64,000 nt of DNA from Nematostella vectensis (GCF_932526225.1 NC_064040.1:6173181-6237180), one strand, 5' to 3'; positions 1 to 55,256 are shown, numbered from the stretch's first letter. Notes: generated by a model not told the origin, from the letters alone. Made by a program: numbers and translations.

Positions 1-457
1 GCTGAAGTGGAAATTAAGGGTAAGGGTGTGCTGAGGCATATAAATGTTTGACACTAAAAGAGGCGTCCATTTTTGTTTGAAAAAGCGGTGTAAAATCCCA
101 GGAGTGGATCCATGAGTTTCTGAAACATGAGGAACCATAGCAAAGGAGAGATTACAAAAGAAATATGGCATGGGGTAATTTTTTTTAAACATTTGCCCAA
201 GGGAAGGGTGGGGAAGATTTGACCCCCTTGATCTTCAACAAAATCATTGATATTCCTAAGCAAGCATTTACTTTTGATATGATTGAACCCCTGATTTGGG
301 CCAAATTTCTTAATTTTCTATCATTATGGATATATCCTTTCCTCTATTTCTTACCTGGTCCACCCCAAAACTGTTTTTCATAGCAAAGCCAAAATTTCTG
401 TAGACCCCCCTCCCTCTCCAAAAGGAAAAACAATACAAACCACATCATTAAATGTAC

Positions 458-7095
<6,638 letters not shown>

Positions 7096-7994
7096 AGCTG
7101 CTTCAAATGCCTGAAAGGATAATTCTTTTTCTCAGTTTCTGCTGTTGGGATGTTATCATGCAACTTCGAACTCAGCGTCAGCCATGTTCAACGAAACTCC
7201 ATACACCAGTGCGCACAGTGTCCAAATTTGCATGCAAACAAAACGATTTAGGTTATACGGTGGTTATAGAAAGACCTAACGGGATTCTATAGAATAAATT
7301 AGCATCAGCCAGTTACCTATCCTGCCTGTGTGGTATAATTTTGAAACCGGATGCACGTTAAATTACTAGTTACCCACTGGTAAAGGGTATCTCTCTCGTA
7401 GGGTTAGGGCTAATTCTGCCTATTGAAAAATGTATCTAAACAAAGATTTTTACAAGAACCAGTTAATTTGCCATTGAACGTAAGGGCTATTTTAAGTGGT
7501 ATACAAAATATATTATTATAAGCGACAAAACATATAAAATCTGAGACAAAAAATAAACAATGAAAAAGGCAAATGTTTCTAAATAATTTTTTTCGGCGCT
7601 TGACTGGGAAATAGAGGAGCTCTGAAAAGACTTTTGTTATACGACTGGAGCCAATCTAAAATACTATTTCTGTTATGTTTGAATGAACATCCAATCAACC
7701 CAGACTTTAAGAAGGCTAAGAAACGGATCAGAATATCTGTTAAAAACTTAGCCGCTCCCATAAGCCACGAATTAAAATTTGAGGCCCTTCCCCAAATCTG
7801 AGTATAAAAAATCGCTCCCATCCAACATAGTAGCCCCCCCCCCCCTCCTACCCATGACTGCTCCCTTAGCTTGCTAACTTGTTTCTCCTCTCGGGGGTTA
7901 GACATGTATCTAGTACAAGTGAGTTCAAAACCTGCGGTCTCCTAGTGTTAGCAGGTCGGAATTCACCAGGGTACACAGAGTTCTGACGTTGGGG

Positions 7995-8146
7995 CAATTG
8001 AGTACCCTGGGTACCAGAGCCTCTCTGGACTTCTCTTGTCTGGTGACGCTCAGCCAAAATGCCGTGACCTCGTCTCAGCTTTTTGTGGCTTAGCGTCAGT
8101 GGACGAAAGAAGTCTGGAGGCTCTGGTACCCAGGGTAGCAATTGAG
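7995..8146. repeat. Fold-back (hairpin) repeat, MITE-like
   Basis: Two inverted arms of about 60 bp share CAATTG, ACCCTGGGTACCAGAGCC, GACTTCT and TGACGCT in the same order, separated by about 35 bp. The arms differ at several positions, so this is an old element rather than a recent inversion. No target-site duplication was obvious. Confidence 0.7.
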
Positions 8147-9110
8147 CTGCGACTTCTGGGAATACAAATTGTCCCCAGGGTTTTCTCTGTTAATCAATTC
8201 AAAATGGCGGAGGGTCTTATTGTGATCGTCATCATTTTTTTTTTAAAGATTGACCGCTATTTTTAATTGATCGACAGGGAAGACCGAGGGACCAGGGAAT
8301 GTCGAGGTTACGGGGCGTACAAATCTCACGACAATTTTTTTTAACGTTATCTTTAATCAAATACAATTATCAAATTCATGCAACTATTCATATCCCTTGT
8401 GATTATGAAATATAATATTCTTTATTAATCTAAATTCTAGATAAATACAACAATTCTTTCGTAACGAAATATAATAAATAGTTTTTCATCTAAGAATCGG
8501 AAATTTCGGAATGTCACGTGACGCTGCATGTTCCAATCACGTGACAGTCACAAATTCGATCGAAACATGAACAGCTGATTTGATATCTCTAATGAACAAA
8601 TTTACAAAATACTTAGCTCTTTTTTTTAAAAAAAGTAATCAATCTATATTTTATTCTAAATCGCTTTTTATGAAGCTATAAATGTTTATACCACTACCAG
8701 TCTTTATCAAGATGTTATGGCATAGGCATACGCCGCTGTTTTCATGTACCGTTACAAAAGTAAATGAAAGAAGTCGATTGTTACATCTTCACTTATGTAT
8801 ATGTATTTGGAACGACACATGTAAATAGCGGCGTATAGACTGGCCCTACCTGCCTTGACCCCGACCATTTGGAACAATTCGTAACAAATGCTATTTCTAT
8901 GATGCAATAGCCTCGAATTTATTATGTCTGGAGCCCCTGGACATTAGAGCGAGGATAAATGAGTGACATTGTGTCTTACTTTCAGGACAAGGGACCCTTT
9001 CCACATGTGAAACTGACAAAAAACACTCTTTTCCACGTGCAGGCAGGGACTCAACCTAAACGTTAACAACATGAACACAACATCACGCCGCTGCCATGGA
9101 GATGCATCGG

Positions 9111-9412
9111 TGTTACCTCCACCATCACATGGTGTTATGATCGGACTACAGGGTGTTACCTCTACCATCACAGGGTGTTATGATCGGACTACAGGGTGTT
9201 ACCTCTACCATCACAGGGTGTTATGATCGGACTACAGGGTGTTACCTCCACCATCACATGGTGTTATGATCGGACTACAGGGTGTTACCTCTACCATCAC
9301 AGGGTGTTATGATCGGACTACAGGGTGTTACCTCCACCATCACAGGGTGTTATGATCGGACTACAGGGTGTTACCTCTACCATCACAGGGTGTTATGATC
9401 GGACTACAGGGT
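9111..9412. repeat. 43-bp minisatellite, seven copies
   Basis: Seven head-to-tail copies built on GTTACCTCTACCATCACAGG plus a TGTTATGATCGGACTACAGG half. Copies vary at two or three sites only (TCC/TCT, ACATGG/ACAGGG). On the minus strand each unit contains GAGGTAAC, a 5'-splice-site-like string, but no exon is known here. It lies about 250 bp past the kinesin stop codon. Confidence 0.9.
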
Positions 9413-9665
9413 TAAACAAGCAACAACTTTTTTAATAACTCACATGGCAAGCTTACATAGTAACAGTAGTGAGTCGCGTGGTGCGTGACTCCATATATGG
9501 GACTACTCACAACACAGGGTATTAAACAATCCACATTAATATATGTTTTTGCAATAATTCAAGACTCTTCTTTTGACTGCCGTAAAGAAAAAGGCATCAA
9601 AGCAAAGCATCATGGATAGGGCGAGTCTATGCAAGGGAGGGCGAGTCTATGCAAGGGATGATGGA

Positions 9666-43162
<33,497 letters not shown>

Positions 43163-44415
43163 CCTCAAATTAGTCTCTCCCCTAGTCCAAGAAGTCTATT
43201 TAGTTTTTTAAACAATCATAACTCTAGAGTTGGTTGACTTTATGTACGATTGCCAGCTTGATGTCGCAGGGGAACCATCACTATCCCAGTTGCTGTCACG
43301 GGTTTTGCGTTCACTCTAACAACCGCCAGAAAACTTTAGTCCCAGTGGAATTATACTAATACCACCCATCAGCTAAAGCGGTTTGTTCAGATAGCCGGTA
43401 CTCGACGATCCAACAACTGACAACCCCTTTCAGCAGATTGCCGTATGTGGTCGGAAATGAGAGCCTCTTCCGCTCCACGAATGAATGAAACTTGATTCGA
43501 AAAAGCTATCAAATAGCCGCAACTGTTACGGCCGCAAAAAAAAAAAAAATTGCCTTTGGTATGCTAAGACCTAGTAATTTGCATCAACGCGGTCTGCACC
43601 ACAAACACATCCGTTCGGCGGATATTTCAACTACTGACGAAAGATCGCGTGAAAAAAATAGTCTTGGGGTACGAAGAAAAATAATCAAAATTCAAGAACG
43701 TGTGTTAGCACTTAGCTCGGCCAATGAAAAGTTGTGTACTTAGAGCTCTTTTGTTCGATGGCCAATCATAACGCTTGTTTTAACAGGAGTATGTTATATT
43801 TACCCAAGTGCGAAGTGAGAACGTGTGTCGTTCAGCAAATATCGCGAAATCAATCACGTGAAAAAGTATGGACATTGAGCCCTCACAAGTCAGTGGGTAT
43901 CTTTTAGTAACAGATATGTGCATTTGGCAGAAAAAAAATCTTTGTGTTTGTGGTCATGTGTTATGGTGCAATGCAAGCCACTTCTGGTCGATGTCTCGTG
44001 ACCGGTGCATGCGTTCGTGACCACGGACGGGTAAACAAAGGGCTCTATAATCGTCTATTCTCCCTGCCGACCCATAACCGGTCTAGGGGGGATTCTGGGA
44101 GGAACTCAAAGTTAAACCCATTACCGACTATTTTTTTCCCCTTATTTTTATCCTTTTTCCGCGGATATTACAAAAAAAAAAATATCGAAGGGTGAAATGT
44201 CATGGCAACCGACGGATAAGTAGACGATACAGGACCCGAGCTGTAGTAGGCCCCCTTCAGCGTATTGATTTATTGTTTCCTATATCACTCAGTATTTGAT
44301 CGTGACGCTATCATAGAAATTCTTTATTTTTTCATCCGTTGTGGTTGGGATTGGCAATCAACACTTCTACGAGCGTTACTGTTACTGGTACCAGTCTTTG
44401 TGGCTCGAAGGGCTA

Positions 44416-44525
44416 TCTCTAAAACGGGAACGGGGAACGATAAAACGGGGAATACTAAAACGGGGAATCTCTAAAGCGTGAAAGACTAAAAAGGAGAATC
44501 TCTAAAACGGGGAATCTGTAAAAAA
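44416..44525. repeat. Degenerate AAACGGGGAATCTCT tandem repeat
   Basis: About seven imperfect copies of a 16-18 bp unit with core AAAACGGGGAAT followed by CTCT or ACT. Copies differ by substitutions and small indels. Confidence 0.8.
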
Positions 44526-44557
44526 GGGAAGTGTTGTGACAATACGCGATATAGGCA

Positions 44558-46180
<1,623 letters not shown>

Positions 46181-46533
46181 GCCGAGGGTGTATTCATCAG
46201 GGGCCACGCAGATGGGAGACCAGGGGGCTTTAGCCTACATGATGGGCTTTCTCATACATTCTTTGCAGTTCAACTCCCCCCCCCCCCCCCCTCCCCTTCA
46301 TTGTGATATCAATTAAACACACACACCCACACCCACGCACAAAATACTCTGCGCGTAGAATCCTTTTATTCGAACCAATATATATCGATACAGTTTCGAT
46401 ACAGTGAAACGTGGCCGCATAAAAGCGTCATACCACACCATTTTCATACAACAACTGCGATTTCGGGAATCCTGTGTCATTCTCTTTGCGCGCTCGCCAA
46501 GCTCCCGTTCCAGTCTACCAAAAAACAAACGTC

Positions 46534-46606
46534 CAAGATGGCGGCCAGCATGAGTCTCGACGATATTTTGACGTTTTCTCCCTATTTTCACTTTATAGTA
46601 AGATAA
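46534..46606 (+). promoter_or_regulatory. YY1-like box and 22-codon upstream ORF of AAR2
   Basis: CAAGATGGCGGC at 46534-46545 matches the YY1 consensus that often sits at or just after transcription starts of housekeeping genes. Its ATG opens a 22-codon frame (MAASMSLDDILTF...) ending in TAA at 46604-46606, eight bases short of the AAR2 start. If the transcript begins upstream of it, this would be an upstream ORF. No TATA box is seen. The role is inference. Confidence 0.5.
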
Positions 46607-46613
46607 CCCCACC

Positions 46614-49600
46614 ATGGATCCCGTCCTCGCCAAAAAGCGCTTTGAAGAGGGCGCTTTTATTCTTTGCCTCGACGTTCCCCAAGGGACAGAGTTTGGCATC
46701 GATTGCAATTCGTGGGAAGTTGGACCTCGGTTCAAAGGCGTGAAAATGGTTCCACCGGGGATACATTTTGTGTTTTACAGCGCTGTGAATAGAGAAGGCA
46801 ATGCTGCTCCTCGCACTGGTTTTTTTTGTGTCACGAAAAAAGGAGATATTGTTGTCAGAAAGTGGGATCCTGCGATAGAAGATTTGGTGAATGAAAAAAC
46901 AAGTGAGGAGGATTTGAAGAAATACAGGCTGGGTATGTAAGATCTGGAGTCAAACAATGTTATAATGCTCAGGTGCATTTTAAATAATCTAATTCCTTTG
47001 GCAATTGATCATTTTAAGTTACAGTTCCTAGCAGGCGAGAACAAAAGGGGGTGCGCGCACCCCCCTTGGCGGCCAAAAAGTCATTTCTTATAAAGGAATC
47101 TTCAAATACTAGGCTTTTTCCATAAGATACCTATGACTGCGCATCCCACTCAGCAAATCAATGGTACGAACCTGCCTAAATTGTGGATCGGTCTGTCAAA
47201 CAAAAAAGGACACTTGCTCAATATCTAGTTTTAAAAAGGCACTTTTATTCAAAGAAACATTTATATATACCTGTCAACTCTCCTGCATTAGGTAGAAGTC
47301 TCAAGATTTTGGACCACTTCTCCTGCTCTCTCGTGTCGGGCACCAGGTTTTACCTGCCTTTTAGCGGCTTTATCACATCTGAATAATTATTTTATAGAAA
47401 ATCAACATTTAGCTTATTTTCTATTAACAATAATTCCCTATCCTATAAGTGAATTTGTGTGCGAGAGCTTTCTGTATTGTTAATGCCTGTAAGGGTTTAC
47501 TCACCCGTCCCACCCTCCCCCCCAAAAAAATTCCCCAATCCTTGAGATTTTCTTGGGTTGACAGGTAGGAATTTAGTTTGTATTTATATATTTCTCTTGA
47601 CTTATTAGTATTATAGTGTTATTAGTTTTATTATAGTCTTATAGTATTTATAGGTTTATTATAGTTTGCCATTAATAATATAGCTTTAAATATTATAAAG
47701 TTTTACTCATTTCTGTTAGCTTTTAGTACTATAGTATTATTAGTTTTATTGTAGTCTTATAGAATTTATAGTTTTATTATAATTTACCATTTTTAATATA
47801 GCTTTTGATATAAGTTTCAGTATTTCGCTTTTAGCATTATAGTATTATTAGTTTTATATTTAGTTTTTGTATAATATTGTTAGTTTCGTTTAACTTATAA
47901 TAACAAAAACATTACAATTTTTTATTACACAGGGATGAAAGAGCTTGACACCTATCTTGGCCCATACCCTTTTGAAAACCACAAAAAGTGGCTATCACTT
48001 ACCAGCCACATATCAGCCAACATATTAGCCAGACTTCAGCCAGACTGTGGCCAGATATCCTCCGTCACTCAAATCCAGTCTGAAGACAGCCCAGATGATG
48101 GAAGTTCCCAAATGGATATTGATAAACCAACTCTTAATGTGTCCTTACAGCAAAATGAAAAAAGTAGAATAAAGTTTACTAAGATACCCAAGTGTAAATA
48201 TCCTGCTGGGGCTTGTCCTGTTGAGGTCACCAAGTACAGTATTGACTCAAGCTTTGCTCTGGAGTGCATGCTACAAAAGCTGAAAGGTATTTTTAGGGGT
48301 AGCAATGGGTGAATCCAAAACTTGATCAGGCGCCAAGATACACGTTTCAGAACCTGAGCCCGAGAATTTTGTCAAATTTTGGGATCTGAGCCTGAGCTTT
48401 GATTGTCTCCTGATAAAACTGGAAATAAAGATAAAGATCAGCAAGACCACTCAAGATAATCACAATACAGACGAATCGTCACATGTTTTGTTTCCTTGTT
48501 GTGAGTCTGATTTCCTACATATCAGGCTAGTCCTGACAGAACCGTTGTGTCTTCATTTCCTCAGCATAAACTTTATATAGTAAAAAACAGAAGCAAAATG
48601 CGAAACTCTGAGACCATGGTATAAAAAATGAGGCTCCAAGACCCCTAAAATAAAAAACAAGACTTCAAGGCTTACGTAAAACATACCAAGATGCAGAGAC
48701 TTTAAGAAACTTTTGTGAAACTTTCGAGGTACCCATCACTACCACTATTTTTGGGTATTAGGTTGTCAAACTCCAAAACAAAATTGATCTAAAAACAAAA
48801 ACGTTTAATTCTCCCTGGGACTCCAAATGCTTTATGCTAAGGGGCTATTATCAGCACAATTTACAATAATCAGGTTTTCCTTTACATTTATATTTTACTC
48901 ACTTGCTAGATACTCCTCTTGATGTGTCATAGTCCTGATAAAAATATTTTTTTTTACAGATAAAAAAGAAATCCTTGGAGAACTACAATTTGCATTTGTG
49001 TGTTTTCTTTTAGGCCAAGGTAGGTTTTGGTGTTTTCTTTAACCCAAACACTCACTGTAAAAGGGACATGCTTAGTATAGGTTAAGTCATCCTTCCACCC
49101 AGACTTTATTGACTTGCACAGCTCCATAAATATTGAAAAAAGCAGACCGTGCATTGACTTCGGTAATTTTAAGTTGAAAAAAATGTCAATGAATGTCCAG
49201 GGGACTTTGCCCATACATTATTTCTGTGCCCTTTTGACTAAGCCAGTACTAATTATCTGCTGAGGATCTTCAGGGGCGGCGGAAGGGGAGGGGCAGCACC
49301 CCCCTACACACACTCACACTCACTTTTCTGAGCAGATGTTTCTTTATTTATGAATGCTTTGTTTAAACCAACAGGTTTCAAGCGGTGCATATGCAACCAA
49401 TAACAAATTTGTTGAACAGTCTTGAACAATCTCTTGCATAAAAACCTAGTTTATTTCCCTGTTCTTATAAATAGCGCTTAAGAACTTGAAACCACCACCC
49501 ACCCCTCCCCCCTGAAACAACCAACAATCCCTCCCCCTGAAACCACTACCCACCCCTCCACAACTTTTTCCCTCCCACTTATGGGACCATCCCACCGCCC

Positions 49601-51385
49601 CTGATCTTAAATGTGACTGTTCTTATTTATTCATAGTTTATGATGGCTTTGAACACTGGAAAAGACTTTTGAACATACTGTGTACATGTGATGATGCCCT
49701 GTGCAAGCACCCAGACCTTTTTACAGAGTTGATAGGTAAGAATAGATAGACAGGGTACTTCAACATTTTGTTACTAAAAATCTTACAACTACAGCCTTTT
49801 CTTTAATATTATTATGAAGGTCCCTATAAAAAATGAAAAATGCAGAGTTAACCCAGCCAAGATATTTTCATGGAGACCTTAGAGGATGAATATTAAAATT
49901 CAAAATAAAATTTAATAAAATTTTTTTAGATCTCAAAAGGCTAATGCAAGTGTCCCTTTAAATTAAGATTTTATTTTCTTGGGTTCCCTTAAAATACACC
50001 AAAGCCTACACTTTTAGTAATAGTATTCTTACCACTTCTCACAAATTACTCCAAGTTCTAAGGCATAAAGGCTTAACTTGTTATATTTTTTCACAGGAAG
50101 TGAACAATTCTTTATTATTATCTATATGGCACTTCTAATCTTGATTCAGTGGTTAATAAACCTTATAGTTTTGCAGGTAGAGCTATGGTTTGATGATAGA
50201 TTGATAGAGGATAAAAGTTGTCAATAGTGATTGAGTTATTGAAAGTGTATGTTAGGTACTGACATTAGGTGATGGTTTGGTCAGGAAATGTACCTAAATG
50301 GCCATGTGGTTCTTGTTAAAACTAAGTAGAGAATATTAAGCAGATTGGGGAATAGGTTTTTTGCACAATGACAAGGTTCGAGGATTGAACTTTGGAGATC
50401 AAACTGTAAAGAAAGTTTTAAAAACTACTTTTAAACTATTCTTTTAGCATCATGCATACTTACCAACTCTCTGATTTCTTCTCCCACATGAAACATCAAA
50501 TCTTCTGCATTTTAGCGTTCCAAAAAATTAGGAAAAGAACAATACTTTGTCTATTTCCTATAAGTAATGACCGTTTTGGAGTGCCATTTTTTGCTGCCAA
50601 AATTTGAGTGACTTTGCAAGAGTTCCATATTTGGGATTCTGTTAAGTTTGTGGCTCATATTATTGTTTTCATCTCCCTCAGGTGTTCTATACTTCCAGCT
50701 AAAAGAGGCCCCAAAAGATTTCTTTGTTGACATTGTTACCAGAAATAACTTCCTGACTGTCACATTACAGGTATTATGCACGATTGCAGTTTTAGGTAAT
50801 AAATATTTCCCATCATGCCCATTATCCTAGCCCCCCCTTCCCCACTGGCCTTGCTGTTATGGAATTGCTTATCAAGAAAAAAGAGAAACAGAAACAACTT
50901 CATCTGCTTTATGTGGTATAGTAGGGTATTAATTGTGTGCATGCATGTGTCTTTGAGAACCAATTTTTTTTTCTTTTATGTTTTGGAAAGGGGGCAAAGA
51001 TCGCCAACAGGCTGATTACATTATCATTGTTTATATCCAAAAAAATTTAATAAGCATCCTGGGGCCGGGTTCCTAGATATCAGGTTAGCACTAACCCAGG
51101 GATAAATACGGCTATCCTGATATTTGATTGGATAAAAATGGCATTCATCCCTGGGTTAGCGTCGCTAAAGTAAGTATTTACTTAAAGGTTATGCTTAAAA
51201 CAAATCTGATTCACAGGACTGTTTTTTTTTTTCAGGAATTTTTCTCAAACCTTGATTCATCTCCTGAAGCTGATTCTACGTTGGCAACAAAAGCAAAGCG
51301 CTTCAAGCAGCACCTAACTAAGACATTTCAGTGGGACTTTGACAGTGAACCAGATGATTATGAACCTGTGGTTGTTGACACGTAG
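46614..51385 (+). CDS. AAR2: AAR2 splicing factor homolog
   Basis: AAR2 binds Prp8 in the cytoplasm during U5 snRNP assembly. Six exons: 46614-46932, 47933-48286, 48960-49019, 49638-49735, 50682-50770, 51236-51385 (TAG). Family blocks in order are [106 protein letters not shown], and [20 protein letters not shown] at the C-terminus. About 356 residues, near the usual 380. The start ATG is in ACCATGG and aligns with MDPELAK-type starts. Exon 4 reads correctly up to NIL but then continues ([15 protein letters not shown]) only in another frame: one base appears missing at about 49679-49682, otherwise exons 4 and 5 do not join in phase. This could be a sequence error or a real lesion. Confidence 0.93.
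47267..47567. mobile_element. Short inverted-repeat element, family copy 3 (diverged, longer)
   Basis: In AAR2 intron 1. Ends are TACCTGTCAACTC and GGGTTGACAGGTA, a variant of the family ends, with CTCAAGATTTTGGACC and a CTTGAGATTTTCTTGGG block inside. It is about 300 bp because of extra internal sequence. More diverged than the other copies, so assignment is less sure. Confidence 0.65.
51086..51167. repeat. Small fold-back in AAR2 intron 5
   Basis: CTAACCCAGGGATA at 51091-51104 and CATCCCTGGGTTAG at 51146-51159 are inverted and about 40 bp apart, with imperfect extension outwards (TAGCA and GCGTCGCTA). Probably a short MITE remnant. Confidence 0.55.
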
Positions 51386-51896
51386 TCTGGGTGTCTTTGC
51401 TTGTACAAGGGAGACATGAAGATACTGGGGTCTGAGCACTGCTGAGCAATTATAATTTAAAGCCCCATGCAAACAATGTGAGCGAAATACACAGCCAAAC
51501 TGACCCCGGGGGGGGGGGGGGGGGGGGACCCTCCAGAAAAGAAGACAGGGGTGATCTTGGTGGATCGTCACATCTTTTAGGGTATACAATTTTGACAAAC
51601 TGCCATATCTTAGGGGTTGTTGAAGGATTTTTCCGATTTTGCCATCTCTTAGGGTAGAAAATTCAATCAATTGCTATTCCTAAGGGGGTGTTAAAGGTTT
51701 TTATTTTTTTTTCGATTCTGCCATAAAAATTCTTTCAACCACACCCAATTTGCTATCTCTTAGGGGCAAGAAATTCTGTTGGCCACGCCCAAAGTGCCCT
51801 CCCTTAGGGGTAAAGTCGATTTTGCTGACGATCACCCCTGTTTGTTTATATCAAAGTCCCCGGGCATACCTGCCACTGAACATGCTGTGCTTTTTG

Positions 51897-52462
51897 TGCA
51901 CTAGTCAATTGAAACCCCCACCCCCATGGTCCCGGGGGAGGGTGGGGGGTTAGACTTTGACCCTGTACAAAACCGAGGAAAAGCCCCCACCGTCTCAGGA
52001 AAAATGCCCCTTCCCCTTGGGATGCAAACTATAGGCAACTACCCGACAACAAGTCCTCTGAAATAAGCTTTTTTAATCTTTCAAAGCCAGTACACTTCAG
52101 CGAGTACATTTGTACCAATTACTATGAAGATAACAGTTACAAAAAAAGATGGAAAAATAAATCATCTTCATCTGGCATTATTTTTTTAATATTCATTTTT
52201 GCACATGTCGCCATGCAGCATGCCACATGCTGATACATGGAATTGCTTGCTACAGAAGAGTCTCAAGCCAGAAACTAACATGATACTTGTGACACTATTC
52301 ACTTGTCCCAAACCCCCACGGTGGGGATAAGTCTTAGAGTAAAAAACTGTCAATTCCCCCACCCCCTCAGGACAGATTCTTGTTCAAAAGTGCTCTAAAA
52401 CCCCACCTTAACCCCACACTTCCCCGGGACCATGGGGGTGGGGGTTTCAAATGACTAGTGCA
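51897..52462. mobile_element. 566-bp inverted-repeat element with C-rich ends
   Basis: The ends share TGCACTAGTCA, then about TTGAAACCCCCACCCCCATG and GTCCCGGGG, as an inverted repeat of roughly 45 bp. There is no ORF. The interior carries further C-rich blocks (AGCCCCCACC, AACCCCCACGG) in partly inverted order. No target duplication was found, so its class is unknown. Confidence 0.7.
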
Positions 52463-52825
52463 TTGCACACATGGCTGCTGGATGCTTCATGGTGTTTTAG
52501 GAAATGGTGCTGTTTGACATGAGCACCAGTTGCAAGATTGTGGGTTGTTTGATGTCACTTTGACAGAATTTTCTTAGTCCAGTTGCCATCCAAGCAAGAT
52601 GACTTTCTCCCTGTTTGTAAGATAATGGAGTTACAAAGAGGGGGTTGAGTATGTAGCATTTTTGCCATTACAATAGGCTGGGTGAAAGAGCTCTTGTGTT
52701 TGCAAAAAGATTTCGCCTGTTATTACTGATAGTTACATAACTTATAGTTTGAAGCATACTGCTTCATACTTTTTTTTAAAATTTCATTTCACTGAATACT
52801 TCTGAACATTTCTTGTAAAATTGTC

Positions 52826-52980
52826 ATAGCTGCTGTCAACTCACCCGAATTGGGCGGGTGTCACAAGATTTTGGACCTCATCACATACAATCTCTGCATT
52901 CACTCTCTTGGGGTTTTCCACATATTTACTTTATTTTACCTGATTTCACAAGTTTTTGTCCAAGTTGGGTAGACAGCTAT
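52826..52980. mobile_element. Short inverted-repeat element, family copy 4
   Basis: Bounded by ATAGCTGCTGTCAAC and GTAGACAGCTAT, about 155 bp. Internal TCACAAGATTTTGGACCTCA and TTTTTGTCCAAGTTGGGTAG match copies 1 and 2. A short internal deletion relative to them explains its smaller size. Confidence 0.83.
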
Positions 52981-55250
52981 GAATTGTCAATGAAAAATGA
53001 CTTGGTATTTTATCTTTTTTCTGTATTGAAATCTGGGTGTAGCTTATACCTAAGTTGCATTTTATGCATGGATAAACACTTGATATAAGTTATTGTTTGT
53101 TATTATGGCTTTCACGTTGTTTACATTGTAAATTACACAAACAGCATGATTTCTAGCACCGATTTATTGTTTCAAAAGTAAACATTTTTTTTCTTATTCT
53201 GCAAAGGGACGCTTTGAAATCGACATTTTCAACCTTTATGCCTAAAAAATCATGTGACTTTTTTGGGAGCAAATTCAAGACAAAACAAACCCCAGAAATG
53301 GCTGCAACTATCAAGCCAGAGAGGCTTGACGGCCCTTTCAGACAAAGACACTTTAACTGATTCACAAGCACTGAAAACTTTGCATTTTGTTTTGTTATTT
53401 GGCTGTAACAACCCTGAGCTTGCACAAGTTGGCCACCCAAAATGTCATATGACTTCTTTATGCAAGTTGCCTGTATTCACCTCTCAAAGGTGGCAAATAT
53501 GTTTGTCCTTGCAAAAATCAATCAGTCTGACTACAAAACAACAATAAAAGTTGTTTTGCACTAAACATACTAAAATCAGGATATTTAGTCTTTACTTATT
53601 CTTAAAGGACTTCTTACTCACTTGTATGTCCCAAATAATATGTAAGCAACCATAATTTTATCTTTTTCTTTTCAAAGGCATAGCTAACATTAAACAAGAA
53701 GGGCAAATTGCCACTACAAAACATGACTATAATAAGTACTATGTGATCAACCAGGAAACAAACTCTCTGGTGTATCTGATAACTCTGTCAAAATATTCAA
53801 TAGAAATGGATTGTAATGATTTATTAACAGCAATTCCCTACTGGTACAGTAGAATTGCCATCTCAGTTAAAACATGTTTGGGACCTGCCCTTTTTAGCTA
53901 TGCCTCTGTCACCTATCTACCTTAATGCTTCTACATACCACTGAGTGAAAACATTCTATATTATGTATCTGGATAAGCACTGTGGGATCTTCAATAATAA
54001 TAATAGCTGTGCCCTGTTGGTTTTGAAATAGCTGTACAGTTTTACTACAAAAGCTTGTATATTTACAAATAGGCATAAAAGGTGAATTGGTGAAGCAACA
54101 AATAGATGCCATCAGTCACTGTTTAAGGAAAAGCACAGTAAATAAAAGTAAGCTCCTTAAAACACTTGTTCATGCACCACTGATCGCATTGACTTTTAAA
54201 TATCTTGTAAAAAAAACATTTGTCAAGTTCACAACTTTTCAGCTCAATTAAGTGGATTGAGTTTAAAAATATGTATATATATATTTTTTTTAACTGAAAT
54301 ATGTGCAGATCCTTTGGATCAATCCCAGACAATGTTCTAGACAAAGGCATGGTAGAATCTCCATATATAAAGTTTTGATACATTGCACTTCAAATTCCTA
54401 AGTAAACTTTGTCACTTGTGATTCACAATAGAGCATAATACATAAAAACATTGCCCTTTACCAAATGACCAGTTATAGGAAACTTGATTTTTGATGTTAC
54501 AAAACGGGTATAAATGTTGCAAGTTAGATGATGAGGCTGCCTTATGATAAATTGAAGGTCATTATGCATTCCTTAATTACAGAATTCTGAGTGCATACTA
54601 TTCACGATGTAGGAATGGGTATTACAGGGCAATGCTTTTTATACATAACACATATGGTTAGTGGGTGAATATTAAAAGAAACAAATGAAACACCTTATTT
54701 AGCCTTAACAATCTTCACAATCAAAGACTTCACTCCCTAAATCCTTAGTACACAACCAGCATAAATAATGTTGCTAAGGCTAAAAGATGTTACATATGTT
54801 TGGTATTGTTGAGCTGATGGTGAAGCTTTCCAGAATTTTCAATAAAACCTGAGCTTCTGATTGAATGATGTTGTAAAGGTCGCAATTGTGACCATTTAAA
54901 GAATTCAAAATGTGTAGCTCATAAAGCTATAATTGCTATATGCACATAGATATGCAGATAAACATAACCTGATTGCAGTTAATCTTTTATAGAAGTTAAT
55001 AAAACTGGATTCATAAGAGAATTATATCCACAAGATATGATATTATTGATGTTTAAAAGCTATGACAAATTATACACAATACAACACAAACCCTTAACTA
55101 CTTTACAATTAAAATCACCACATAATTTGCATTATTTAAAAAAACCAAGCTAACATAGGGGGTGTGGCAGAGAGGTAAGGGGGCAGAGGGCGTGACTATG
55201 TAGGCTCTCCAACTCCTCATCTCTAAATACACCAATACTTCTCTAGCAGT

Positions 55251-55256
55251 TTTATT
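55251..55256 (-). terminator. AATAAA poly(A) signal candidate of the F-box gene
   Basis: TTTATT on the plus strand reads AATAAA on the minus strand, 24 bases after the stop codon at 55282-55280. It would give a very short 3' UTR. Other AATAAA copies further downstream could be used instead. Confidence 0.4.

Larger units (their letters stand above)
7096..9665. other. Intergenic region between the kinesin gene 3' end and UGP2
   Basis: About 2.6 kb between two genes on the same strand. It holds the fold-back repeat at 7995-8146 and the 43-bp minisatellite at 9111-9412. The part next to UGP2 should contain its promoter and any untranslated first exon, but I see no clear TATA box or other core element. 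An ATTAAA-like poly(A) signal for the kinesin gene may lie near 9430 on the minus strand. I see no convincing coding exon here. Confidence 0.5.
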
